Shown one piece after another: positions 9,144 through 17,763 of a DNA stretch of 64,000 bases. The DNA is from Terribacillus halophilus (GTDB taxonomy: Bacteria; Bacillota; Bacilli; Bacillales; Amphibacillaceae), in NCBI RefSeq assembly GCF_900101385.1, contig NZ_FMZB01000002.1:310001-374000 (forward strand). Reading direction: 5' to 3'. Position 1 is the first letter of the stretch. Every line of letters starts with the position of its first letter. The notes beneath the pieces were generated by a model that saw only the letters and a program-made list of their open reading frames with translations, was not told where the DNA came from and ran no database searches. Made by a program: the position numbers and the translations under genes.

Positions 9144-9157
9144 AGGCTGAAAGAAAA

Positions 9158-9171
9158 AGCGCTTATGCGCT
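9158..9171 (-). repeat. Small hairpin in the isd leader
   Basis: AGCGC-TTAT-GCGCT forms a 5-bp stem. Read on the minus strand it is followed by TTTTTC, like a weak terminator, and it lies between Fur boxes 1 and 2. If the promoter is upstream of box 2 it would be transcribed before isdC. Confidence 0.35.
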
Positions 9172-9177
9172 CATTAT

Positions 9178-9195
9178 TGATTATCATTCTCAATG
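9178..9195 (-). promoter_or_regulatory. Fur box 2 upstream of isdC
   Basis: TGATTATCATTCTCAATG is a close match to the Fur consensus and nearly identical to box 3 and to the boxes at 30602 and 30694. Confidence 0.8.
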
Positions 9196-9252
9196 TTTAT
9201 AGAGCTATCAAATTCCCTAAAAAGGCTATTTTATAGCATTAATAAATATAAA

Positions 9253-9270
9253 TGATTATCATTCTCAATA
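9253..9270 (-). promoter_or_regulatory. Fur box 3 upstream of isdC
   Basis: TGATTATCATTCTCAATA repeats box 2 almost exactly, 75 bp further upstream. Several spaced Fur boxes point to tight iron control of the operon. I could not pick one clear -35/-10 pair here. Confidence 0.78.
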
Positions 9271-9401
9271 ATAAAATGTAAAATTTTTTTACCAAATAAG
9301 TTTATCTGGTAATACCTACATAATATAAAGCATCTGATTTTCCGTCAAGACCTTTTTCCTAATTCTATTCCCACATGTCTTATAACAGCATATTTTTTTA
9401 A

Positions 9402-9433
9402 TCAAAAAGACCGTCTGTCATGCAACAGATGGC
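9402..9433 (-). terminator. Terminator downstream of the LytTR regulator gene
   Basis: Arms 9411-9418 and 9425-9432 form an 8-bp stem with one G-U pair, followed on the minus strand by a T-rich run. It would end the lytS/lytTR transcript about 200 nt past its stop. I see no gene in 9434-9633. Confidence 0.65.
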
Positions 9434-9633
9434 CTTTCGATATTCCAAAATATCCTCATCTGCCAACAGCCGGAAAAGTATTCGCAAGGCTTCACTATGT
9501 CTTTGCCCCAGTACGTCAAAGCTCCATGCACATTGGTATTATATTTCAGCATCCTCTGGATGGGCCCCCATCAGTTGACCGATTGTTCATTTGCTTCCGC
9601 AAATTTACCTTTAATTGGCTCTGACGGCTTCTC

Positions 9634-10350
9634 TCATAATCCAAATCTCTCCTTCACTTCTTTTACATATGTTCTGCTAACCGGCACTTTTGAGCCATCT
9701 TCCATAACTAGGTTATAAGTGGAATTGAACCACGGTTCTAGTGCGGTCACATGTTCAAGATGAACGATATAACTGCGGTGAATCCGCATGAAACTACTTG
9801 AATTTGTCAGCTTCTTTTCCACAGACGCAAGCGGCTCATTCAAATGGAAGAGCTTCTGAAGTGTCTTGATCTGGGTTTTGCCTCCTTGGGTAGTGATATA
9901 GAGGATGGTCCGGATATCAAGCAGAGAAATTCGCTCATTCTCCATTATCGGCAGTTTTTTGATTTGCGATTTCGATCCCATTGCTGAAGGGATCATCCGT
10001 TGAAGCTTTTCGATACATTGATTGATCCGCTGTTCATCGAATGGCTTTAGCAGATAATCGGTCGCATGGAGCTCAAAGGCCTGTAATGCGTACTCATCAT
10101 ACGCAGTAGCAAATACAAAAGAAGGCGCTTTTGGCAGCTCTTGCAGCTTTTCCGCCAGATGTAATCCAGTTCCTTCGGCAAGTTCAATGTCCAAAAAGAC
10201 GACATCAGGCGCTGCGTTCCGGATAGCCTCATAACTCTTGGTCAAGGTCGATCCTTCTCCGACAACCTCCACTTCTCTGCTGTTTTCCAATAGGAAGGCA
10301 AGCTCCTGGCGAGCGAGCGGCTCATCCTCGACGATAAAGGCTGTCATCAT
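9634..10350 (-). CDS. LytTR-family response regulator
   Basis: A 238-residue response regulator. The receiver domain (about 1-120) has acidic residues ED near 9-10, phospho-acceptor Asp54 in VVFLDIEL and Lys in LLKPF. The LytTR DNA-binding domain (about 135-238) includes FMRIHRSYIVHL and VPVSRTYVKEVK. Its start overlaps the end of the sensor kinase gene by 29 nt, so the two are co-translated. GGGGAG lies about seven nt upstream of the ATG. Targets are not evident: no lrgAB or pyruvate transporter gene stands next to it. Confidence 0.93.
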   Translation of the reverse strand: MMTAFIVEDEPLARQELAFLLENSREVEVVGEGSTLTKSYEAIRNAAPDVVFLDIELAEGTGLHLAEKLQELPKAPSFVFATAYDEYALQAFELHATDYLLKPFDEQRINQCIEKLQRMIPSAMGSKSQIKKLPIMENERISLLDIRTILYITTQGGKTQIKTLQKLFHLNEPLASVEKKLTNSSSFMRIHRSYIVHLEHVTALEPWFNSTYNLVMEDGSKVPVSRTYVKEVKERFGL

Positions 10351-12103
10351 ATGGTATCTCCCCTTTCTGATTGCTCGGCAGCTGAATACGAATAGTCGTG
10401 CCTTCGTCCTGCTTACTGGTAATAAGCAATTTGGCTTCGTGATTATAAATGCCTCCCAGGCGTTCCCGTATGTTCATCAGTGCCGTTCCAGTTCCTGTCA
10501 CCGAATCCACCGTTTGCTGACCCGCTTGATCCAGCTTATCCTGTTCCATTCCATGCCCATTGTCTTTCACAGTGATACTGACATATTGGTCTTTTCTTTT
10601 GATGCCTACCATGATTGTCCCGTACGCTTCCGTATCACGGAATCCATGCTTTACACTATTCTCGACCAATGGCTGCAGCAAAAATGGCGGAACGAGTGTC
10701 TGCTCCGAGCCTGGTTCTATCTCCATCTGCAATGTGAATTTTTCTGGAAATCTTGCCTGCTCCAGCGAGACATAGGCCCTAATATGCTCAAGTTCCTTCT
10801 CAAGTGGAATCAGCATATGCCTTGCCCCCTGCAGGTTGCTGCGGAAAAAACGGCTAAGCTCCTGCAGCAGGCGGCGTGCTTGATTTGGGTCTGTTCTGCA
10901 CAGAATGGATATTGTATTAATGCTGTTGAATAGAAAATGAGGGTGAACCTGTGCTTGCAAGGCTTTAATCTCCGCATCCTTCAGCAGTTTGCTCTGCTGC
11001 TCAGCTTCTGCCAGCTCGAGCTGCGTGGAAAATAGATTGGCCAAACCTTCTGCCAGCTCCTGTTCCACGCGAGTAAGGTCATTTGGATTTGTAAAATACA
11101 GTTTCAGCGTCCCCACTGTGTCTTCCCCAACCCGAAGCGGCAGGACCACCGCTGCCTGCAACGGACAACTCGGATGAGAGCAGACGATCTCTTCCTGCGA
11201 CTTGGCTGTCAGCACACGCCCTTCGCGGAGCGAGCGCTTTGTCAGTTCGGTGGCGAAACCATTTGTCGGCACATGATGAGCAGAGCCGACGCCAACATGC
11301 GTCAACACACCATGTTTATCCGTAATCGCGATGGCGTCAGCCTCTGTCCATTCCAGCATGATTTCAGCCACTTTATTACAAGAATCCGTGTTCAAGCCTT
11401 GGCGGAAGTACGGCAGTGTCCGGTCAGCAATAGCAAAAGCTGCATTCGTCTGCAGCGCCCGCATCCGCTCCTGCTCGCGAAGGATGATTTGGATGATCAG
11501 CATGAACAAAAGCATGCCGATACCATTAATGACAATCATGGGCAGTCCGATAATTTGTACAAGCTGCCACGCTGGTTCCAACTCGGTTGCCAAAAGCAGA
11601 ATCAATGCCATCTGGATGATCTCCATGGAAACGCCGATCAGAATGGCATATCCTGCTGTCAACTGCTTCCGCTGTTTGCGCCGTCTTCCGAGAATGCCCG
11701 CTGCCAATCCTGCCAGGACGGTGGATATTGCACAAGCCTCTGCTGTGAAGCCGCCCAGGAACAGCCGATGCACACCTGCAATCAATCCAATGCCCAGTCC
11801 GACAAAAGGACCGCCAAGCAGCCCGCCGATGGTTACGCCAAGAATCCTTGTATTCGCAATCGCACTATCCGGCTCAATATCCAGTAGCCACGTATTGGCC
11901 ATCCTGCTGTCTCCATGTATTTCCACACTAGTATAATTACTCAACACACCAAAGAAGCCAAAAATCAGCAGTAATAGCATTTTTTCTTTCATGGATTGGT
12001 TATGGAGAATCAATCGTCGAAACGCTTTCAATTGTGAAAAAAGGAAAACGGTTATGAGGATGATCCCCACTCGTTCGATCATCAATGGAACCAAGCTCAG
12101 CAT
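10322..12103 (-). CDS. LytS-family sensor histidine kinase
   Basis: A 593-residue membrane kinase: a 5TMR-LYT sensor of several helices (about 1-190), a GAF-like domain (about 215-350), a His-kinase dimerization region with phospho-acceptor in VHPHFLFNSINT, then an HATPase domain with PLVENSVKHG and DNGHGM. I chose the ATG at 12103 because AGGTG lies seven nt upstream; an in-frame start at 12136 lacks an RBS. Homologues LytS, BtsS and YpdA respond to pyruvate or membrane state; the signal here is not known. It is transcribed with the downstream LytTR regulator. Confidence 0.93.
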   Translation of the reverse strand: MLSLVPLMIERVGIILITVFLFSQLKAFRRLILHNQSMKEKMLLLLIFGFFGVLSNYTSVEIHGDSRMANTWLLDIEPDSAIANTRILGVTIGGLLGGPFVGLGIGLIAGVHRLFLGGFTAEACAISTVLAGLAAGILGRRRKQRKQLTAGYAILIGVSMEIIQMALILLLATELEPAWQLVQIIGLPMIVINGIGMLLFMLIIQIILREQERMRALQTNAAFAIADRTLPYFRQGLNTDSCNKVAEIMLEWTEADAIAITDKHGVLTHVGVGSAHHVPTNGFATELTKRSLREGRVLTAKSQEEIVCSHPSCPLQAAVVLPLRVGEDTVGTLKLYFTNPNDLTRVEQELAEGLANLFSTQLELAEAEQQSKLLKDAEIKALQAQVHPHFLFNSINTISILCRTDPNQARRLLQELSRFFRSNLQGARHMLIPLEKELEHIRAYVSLEQARFPEKFTLQMEIEPGSEQTLVPPFLLQPLVENSVKHGFRDTEAYGTIMVGIKRKDQYVSITVKDNGHGMEQDKLDQAGQQTVDSVTGTGTALMNIRERLGGIYNHEAKLLITSKQDEGTTIRIQLPSNQKGEIPYDDSLYRRG

Positions 12104-12239
12104 GCTGTCACACCTCGCTGTTTGTATTACTACCATTTTATCGGAAAGTCTGTCAGTTTAACAGATAACACATAAAAATCAAAGCCGCTTTCTGTTATAA
12201 TAGTACAAGTTTAACCGCTTATTAGGAGGCTGTTTACTT

Positions 12240-12443
12240 ATGTTGATGAAGAACGCCCTTTACATCCTCTTCCTTGGATTACTTTGTATCCTTGCAGGGA
12301 TGGGTGTCATGATTTGGGCTGGCGATAAATTTTATTTAGGGATTGCTTTATTCGTGCTCGGCCTAGTTTATGGCTTGGCAGGGACATTACTATACCGGAG
12401 AGCGAAAAAACGCGCTGCAACACAAACTGACTCCAAAGAATAA
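12240..12443 (+). CDS. Small two-helix membrane protein, function unknown
   Basis: A 67-residue protein with two membrane segments (about 5-26 and 31-51) joined by a short GDKFYLG turn, and a basic, Lys/Arg-rich tail. AGGAGG stands about ten nt upstream of the ATG at 12240; a second ATG two codons later is also possible. It is divergent from the lytS gene. I do not recognise the family. Confidence 0.6.
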   Translation: MLMKNALYILFLGLLCILAGMGVMIWAGDKFYLGIALFVLGLVYGLAGTLLYRRAKKRAATQTDSKE

Positions 12444-12578
12444 TCGATGCCGGTTTATATTTCGTGGGGACACTTTTTGATATTTTGCACCGATTATATA
12501 GGGAGAGGCTGAAGCTGGCAATCACTTTGAGCGGCAGCATGTTTCTTCCTCATAAGAATATGCAGTTACTGATCCCAG

Positions 12579-12612
12579 ACCGTCTTGCTTTCCCGAGCTT
12601 GGCGGTTTTTAT
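12579..12612 (+). terminator. Imperfect terminator hairpin
   Basis: Arms ACCGTCTTGC and GCTTGGCGGT pair with two central mismatches and are followed by TTTTTATTT. It probably ends the transcript of the small membrane protein gene, 56 nt before the glucosidase reading frame. Confidence 0.45.
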
Positions 12613-12667
12613 TTCTCCCAGGTAAGGGAATAGTCCAAAAAAGAAAATTTTGAGGACAGGTGATCAG

Positions 12668-14344
12668 ATGGAGAGGAAATATTGGAAAGAAAGTGTCATC
12701 TATGAATTATATACCCGCAGTTTCATGGACAGTGATGGGGATGGTATAGGCGACATGGGCGGCATCTTGAAAAAGATAGAATACTTGGAATACCTTGGTG
12801 TCGATACTGTGTGGCTTCCTCCGATTTATGTTTCACCCAATGTTGACCATGGCTACGATGTGAAGGAATTCCGGGCCATACAGCCGGAATATGGGACAAT
12901 GGCACAATTTGATAGTTTGCTGGCAGAACTTCATCGCAGGGGCATAAAACTTATACTGGATATTGTCCCGAATCATACCTCGATCGAACATGAATGGTTC
13001 CAGCAAGCGAAAACTTCCAAGGATAACCCTTACCATGATTATTATATTTGGGAAACGGCAAACGCTGATGACAGCCCACCGTCGAATTGGACGAGCCATT
13101 TAGGACGCAGTGCCTGGACATGGAACGAGCAGACGGAAGAATATTATTTGCATCTTTATAGCGAGGAACAGCCGGACTTGAATTGGGATAATCCGCGAGT
13201 GCGCAATATATGCTATCATGCGGTTTTGGCTTGAAAAAGGGATTGACGGTTTCCGCATCGATGCAGTGAATGTCCTTTCAAAAGATCGGCGCTTTCCTGA
13301 TGCTGACCGGGATAAATTACAGGCTAAAGGGGAGGAATATTTCAGAATGGCCCGCACATTCATGATTACTTGCATGAAATGAATAACGTGCTGAAAAAGG
13401 ATTTTGAATTTTTTACAGCTGGCGAAACCTCTGCCGTGCATGATCACGATGTACTGCACTACACGAAACCGGAACGAAATGAACTTGATATGGTGTTATC
13501 CGCTGAAGCTTCGGAGCTCGCCGATAGGGATGATGATAAATATAAAAGCAAGGAATGGACAGTGCATGATTTCCGCGAGATACTTCGCAAATGGCAAAAA
13601 GATGTAGGTGACGATGGAGGCTGGTTCGGCTTATATCTCAGCCATCATGATGCACCGCGTATGGTTTCCACCTTTGCGGATGATGGAAAGTATCGGATAC
13701 CTTCTGCTAAACTGCTGGCTACCCTGCTGCATACCTTGCGCGGTACGCCATTCATTTTCCAGGGAGAAGAACTTGGGATGACTAACTACCCTGATTTTGA
13801 AACAATCGATACAATAAAAGAACAAGAGGCCCATAGCTATCATGAATTGAAAGTAGATGAACAGGATGCCTCTGAAACTACGATCATGGACCGGATCCAT
13901 GATAAAACGCGTGACCATTCCAGAACGCCGATGCAATGGGATGCATCTGACCAAGCTGGGTTTACTACGGGCATACCTTGGCTCCCCGTCAACCCTAACT
14001 ATAAAGAAATCAATGTGCAAGATGGAATGAAAAATCCGGATTCAGTCTTGCAGTTTTACCGCAAGCTCATTAGATTGCGTAAAGAAAATTCAATTATGGT
14101 GTACGGTGATTTCGAAACCATACTCCATGATCATGATCAAATTTTTGGTTACTTGCGTCGGCTGGATGAAGAAGAATGGGTCATTTTGCTGAATATGACA
14201 AATCAAGAAGCTTTATACGATATCCCCAGCGAGTGTGTGGATGATTGGGATAAAAAGCATTGTGTCATCAGCAATTATCCACATGTGGATAATCAGCGTG
14301 TCATGCGACCTTATGAAGCAATTGTGTATAAGTATGTGAAATGA
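12668..14344 (+). pseudogene. GH13 oligo-1,6-glucosidase/alpha-glucosidase, broken by two frameshifts
   Basis: The full span would encode about 559 residues, the normal length for MalL-type enzymes that cleave alpha-1,6 or alpha-1,4 glucosidic ends. The first frame (12668-13234) has DIVPNHTSIEHEWF and ends at TGA. The middle part, GIDGFRIDAVNVLSKD with the catalytic nucleophile Asp, is in another frame (about 13205-13345). The first frame resumes at NGPHIHDYLHEMNNV, near 13346, to the end. The shifts lie near 13200-13210 (two bases short or one extra) and at 13343-13346 (one base missing). Two clustered lesions could be real decay or local sequence error. RBS AGGTGATC precedes the ATG. Confidence 0.85.
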
Positions 14345-14350
14345 ACCGAG

Positions 14351-14376
14351 GATCACCTATCAGGTGATCTTTTTTA
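14351..14376 (+). terminator. Terminator after the glucosidase gene
   Basis: Perfect 8-bp stem GATCACCT/AGGTGATC with a 3-nt loop, followed by TTTTTT. Confidence 0.9.
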
Positions 14377-14476
14377 TTGATATTTTAAGATTGTGTCAAT
14401 TTCTTGACTTGTTTCCACAATAAGTTCATCATAAAGTTGTAGGTTAAATTACCTAATACAATGGGGGTAGAGAACA

Positions 14477-15220
14477 ATGGCAACAATCGAAGGAAAAGTA
14501 GCAATCGTCACTGGAGCAGCATCTGGTATTGGTCTTGCCACTGCTGAAGCTTATGTGAATAAAGGCGGGAAAGTAGTCATTGCGGACTATAATGCAGAAG
14601 CAGGACAAAGAGAAACCGACAGATTGAAAGCGGCTGGCGGTGATGTTTTATTCATCCAGTTCAATGCTGCAGAAGAAGATTCTATTAAAAACTTGATCGA
14701 TCAGACAGTAGCACACTACGGACAAGTTGATATTCTTGTCAATAATGCTGGTATCGGCGGCATGGGTGCGACTCATGAGTTGTCTTATGAAGAATATCGT
14801 AAAGTAATCGCAATCAACCAAGATGGTATCTTCCTAGCTTCCAAATTCGCGATTCAGGAAATGCTGAAATCAGGCGGCGGCGTCATTATCAACACGTCTT
14901 CTGTACTAGGTTTCGTTGCACAGCCTGGCGCATTCTCTTACAACGCCAGCAAAGGTGCAGTCAACACATTGACTAAATCCCTGGCTGTTGAATACGGTGA
15001 TAAAGGCATCCGTGTAAATGCGGTAAATCCAGGTTTCGTGGAATCTGGCATGGTAAACAAAGAAGCGCTTGGGGACTTCTATGATGGACTTGTCGCAAAA
15101 CACCCAATCGGACGTCTCGGTAAAGCGAGCGAAATTGCACACGCTATCGTATTCTTGACTGAAAATGATTTTGTAACTGGCGAAACGTTGGTAGTGGATG
15201 GCGGTTACCTAGCTCAATAA
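14477..15220 (+). CDS. Short-chain dehydrogenase/reductase (SDR), classical type
   Basis: A 247-residue NAD(P)-dependent oxidoreductase. The Rossmann motif is TGAASGIG (residues 12-19), with VNNAG in the core and the active-site Ser in NTSS followed by Tyr and Lys in YNASK. The C-terminus, TGETLVVDGGYLAQ, is typical. It resembles glucose/3-oxoacyl/2,3-butanediol type SDRs, but the substrate cannot be told from sequence. GGGGG precedes the ATG, and it is a single-gene unit between two terminators. Confidence 0.9.
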   Translation: MATIEGKVAIVTGAASGIGLATAEAYVNKGGKVVIADYNAEAGQRETDRLKAAGGDVLFIQFNAAEEDSIKNLIDQTVAHYGQVDILVNNAGIGGMGATHELSYEEYRKVIAINQDGIFLASKFAIQEMLKSGGGVIINTSSVLGFVAQPGAFSYNASKGAVNTLTKSLAVEYGDKGIRVNAVNPGFVESGMVNKEALGDFYDGLVAKHPIGRLGKASEIAHAIVFLTENDFVTGETLVVDGGYLAQ

Positions 15221-15226
15221 ATCCAA

Positions 15227-15258
15227 AAAAAGCCTGCAAAACGCATTGCAGGCTTTTT
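15227..15258. terminator. Bidirectional terminator between SDR and SEDS genes
   Basis: Stem AAAAGCCTGCAA/TTGCAGGCTTTT (12 bp) with a 6-nt loop, with T-runs in both directions. Confidence 0.9.
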
Positions 15259-15265
15259 CATTTGT

Positions 15266-16444
15266 TCAGTTCACTTTTTCAAAAAACTGATAGGCATATG
15301 TGTTTCGTACAGACATGACTATCCCCAAAAGGATCATATTAGAGAACAAGGAGCTGCCTCCATATGTCAAGAAAGGAAGCGATATGCCCTTGACCGGCAG
15401 CATTCCTTCCACCATACCGATATTCTGTACGATCTGAATTGTCAGACTCAATGCAAGCCCTGCACATATATAGGTTCCAAAGGTATCACTCGTCTTTGAT
15501 CCTATCTCAACCATCCTCCCTATCAAGAGGAAGAAGAGAAGAATAACTGTCGCCCCGATAAGAAACCCACCTTCCTCCGCAATGGATGCAAAGATGAAAT
15601 CAGTATGCTTCTCCGGTACATACACGTTTCCTCCTTCTATCCCTTTCCCTGTCAAACCACCTGTTCCGACTGCCAAGACAGATCTTGTGCTTTGAAAAGC
15701 TTGGTTGCGATTATCACTTGGATCCAGCCAACCAATAATCCGTTCCTGCTGATGGGGTTTTAGCTTCGGTATGACATCCTCATAAATTATCTCTGGTTTA
15801 AAGAGGAAGAAACAAACAATGATGCTGACAAGCAATAACGGTCCCAAGATGCCTATGATTACTACAACCTTATTCAGTTTTATCATTCCCAGCATCGCTG
15901 CTATTGCAAACATATAGAGCATCACCATACCTGTATCAGGCTGCTGGTAAACTAGCAGACTAGGGGGAATGGCAATCAGTAGTATCTTGCCTAGGAGCAG
16001 CAAATCTTCCTGGATTGCGTTGTTGGGGTATTTCTCCTTATGGTCGAATATCAATTTGGCTGCCAACAAAATCAATGCTATCCGGAAAAATTCCGATGGC
16101 TGAACAGAACCCACAAGCGGGATGCTGAACCATCTTTTGGCACCCAGTATGTTAGGAGCTATCGACTCAGGAGCGATAGTCAGGAAAAATAAAACTAACA
16201 CGGAAACAATATAGAATGGCCAAGCCAGTAATCGAAGTTGATTCAAATCCAATAGCCTGAACAATAACAATAAGCTAAAGCCTATCATATAGTTGATGGA
16301 TTGCCTCAACGCAAAGTTCTGGCTGCCAAATTGACCTCCGGATTGCGTACTGTAAATGAATAAAATACTGATTCCGCATAGCAAACATACTATGGTCAGG
16401 ATTACCTTATCGATTTCGCCTAAGCGCAATCTCTTTACAAACAT
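15266..16444 (-). CDS. SEDS peptidoglycan polymerase, RodA-like
   Basis: A 392-residue polytopic protein of the RodA/FtsW/SpoVE family, about ten membrane helices. SEDS proteins polymerise lipid II into glycan strands. Landmarks: GAKRWFSIPLVGSVQPSEFFRI, QQPDTG near the catalytic Asp, LAVGTGGLTGKG, EKHTDFIFASIAEEGG and LPFLTYGGSSL. It begins two nt from the end of the second SEDS gene, so the pair forms an operon. No class B PBP partner is encoded nearby, which suggests this is an accessory copy rather than the main elongation or division enzyme. Confidence 0.88.
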   Translation of the reverse strand: MFVKRLRLGEIDKVILTIVCLLCGISILFIYSTQSGGQFGSQNFALRQSINYMIGFSLLLLFRLLDLNQLRLLAWPFYIVSVLVLFFLTIAPESIAPNILGAKRWFSIPLVGSVQPSEFFRIALILLAAKLIFDHKEKYPNNAIQEDLLLLGKILLIAIPPSLLVYQQPDTGMVMLYMFAIAAMLGMIKLNKVVVIIGILGPLLLVSIIVCFFLFKPEIIYEDVIPKLKPHQQERIIGWLDPSDNRNQAFQSTRSVLAVGTGGLTGKGIEGGNVYVPEKHTDFIFASIAEEGGFLIGATVILLFFLLIGRMVEIGSKTSDTFGTYICAGLALSLTIQIVQNIGMVEGMLPVKGISLPFLTYGGSSLFSNMILLGIVMSVRNTYAYQFFEKVN

Positions 16445-16446
16445 AT

Positions 16447-17577
16447 TTAACGCCTTCTTTCCGCCAGGGAAATGCTATATTGCTTTGAATGCCGTGATAT
16501 CTGTAAAATAATGCCCATCGTAAACAGATTCACTATCAAAGAGGAACCTCCATAGCTTATAAAGGGTAATGGGATCCCTGTTATGGGCAAAAGACCAGAA
16601 ACCGCCCCCAAGTTGAAAACTACTTGTACCATTATCTGAAATAAAAATCCGATAGTAAGCAGGGTCCCAAAAGAATCCTCAGCCCGTAAAGCTATGTATA
16701 CCCCTTTTACTAAAAGACTGAAATATAGGAAGAACACCGCTGCCAATCCTAATGTACCCAACTCTTCCAGGACCACCGCCATGATGAAGTCTGTGTGGGC
16801 TTCAGGAAGAAAACCCAGCTTTTGCACGCCTCCCCCTATTCCTTTTCCCAACACTCCTCCTGAAGCAATGGCTTCATATCCATTGATCAGCTGGTAGCCT
16901 TTTCCCTCAGCATCACTGAATGGATCCCGGAAGGATAAGATACGCGCTAACCGGTAAGGTGCAGAGACCGCTAAATAAACGACAGCGCCAGTACCGACCA
17001 TCGCTATTGCAAGCAGATGACGCAGTTTGATTCCCGCACAAAGCAGGATAAAGAAACAGGGGATCGCGATGGAAGTAGCAGTCCCTAAGTCCGGCTGCAT
17101 GAGTATGAGCAGGAATACCGCACCTAGCAGCAAGAGCGGCGGCAGAACTTCATCTTTAAAACTAGTAAGCTTTTTTTGTTTTTTTCCGTATACAGATGCA
17201 AAATAAACGACCATCGTAAACTTAACGAGTTCAGCTGGCTGCAGAATGATAGGACCTAACTCCAGCCACCGCTGGGAATTATTCCTCGATTCTCCAAACC
17301 AAGGCGTGAGGACGAGCATCAAAACCAGTATCGACCCGATGACCAGAAGCGGACTCCATTGGCGGTATAACTTGTAAGGTAAGAAAAAACCGACAGACAT
17401 AGCAAACAGACCGATCAAAAAAGATAGCCACTGCCGGTGGAAAAAATAGGTTGATATGTCATATTCAACAGAACTCAGTGGGTAACTGGCACTATATACC
17501 ATGATCAATCCGAATAAACAGATACATATGATGAAAAACAATAATGTTTTATCCATCTCTTTGATCTTAGATAACAC
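16447..17577 (-). CDS. SEDS peptidoglycan polymerase, FtsW/RodA-like
   Basis: A protein of about 376 residues, again with about ten helices. Landmarks: NNSQRWLELGPIILQPAE, LMQPDLGTA around the catalytic Asp, GKGIGGGVQKLGFLPEAHTD and LPFISYGGSSL. Start: the GTG at 17577 has GGAG nine nt upstream; the ATG at 17586 abuts the same GGAG, and a start at 17661 would lie upstream of the promoter found at 17629-17658, so I reject that one. First gene of a two-gene SEDS operon, divergent from uppP across a 41-bp perfect palindrome. Confidence 0.87.
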   Translation of the reverse strand: MLSKIKEMDKTLLFFIICICLFGLIMVYSASYPLSSVEYDISTYFFHRQWLSFLIGLFAMSVGFFLPYKLYRQWSPLLVIGSILVLMLVLTPWFGESRNNSQRWLELGPIILQPAELVKFTMVVYFASVYGKKQKKLTSFKDEVLPPLLLLGAVFLLILMQPDLGTATSIAIPCFFILLCAGIKLRHLLAIAMVGTGAVVYLAVSAPYRLARILSFRDPFSDAEGKGYQLINGYEAIASGGVLGKGIGGGVQKLGFLPEAHTDFIMAVVLEELGTLGLAAVFFLYFSLLVKGVYIALRAEDSFGTLLTIGFLFQIMVQVVFNLGAVSGLLPITGIPLPFISYGGSSLIVNLFTMGIILQISRHSKQYSISLAERRR

Positions 17578-17628
17578 ACAAAGCATCTCCAATTTAAAAC
17601 ATTGGCCAGAAGAACACCGGCTTCCGTA

Positions 17629-17658
17629 ATCATATCGGTAGTGTTGACATTTTGTCAA
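17629..17658 (-). promoter_or_regulatory. Promoter of the SEDS operon
   Basis: On the minus strand TTGACA (17653-17658), an 18-nt spacer and TATGAT (17629-17634) give a good sigma-A promoter. The -35 box lies inside the palindrome. Confidence 0.75.
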
Positions 17659-17671
17659 CACTACCGATATG
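17631..17671. repeat. Perfect 41-bp palindrome between SEDS operon and uppP (probable operator)
   Basis: Arms of 19 bp (CATATCGGTAGTGTTGACA and its exact complement at 17653-17671) surround TTT. Each arm contains a TTGACA -35 box, one per strand. There is no T-run after it, so it does not look like a terminator. The layout suggests an operator for a dimeric repressor controlling both directions. Confidence 0.85.
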
Positions 17672-17673
17672 AA
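17644..17673 (+). promoter_or_regulatory. Candidate promoter of uppP
   Basis: TTGACA at 17644-17649, an 18-nt spacer and TATGAA at 17668-17673 mirror the minus-strand promoter. A second TTGACA at 17687-17692 with TATCGT 17 nt later is another possible start site for uppP. Confidence 0.55.
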
Positions 17674-17763
17674 CTCGCCAATTCATTGACAAAACTTCAA
17701 CATTTCTATATCGTAGGCAAGTAGAAAACAAAGCCGGATAAATAATGGAGAGGAAATTTAAAT

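Noticed and set aside
17631-17671. Palindrome as a transcription terminator
   Set aside because: No T-run on either side, and both arms contain -35 boxes of divergent genes; an operator fits better.
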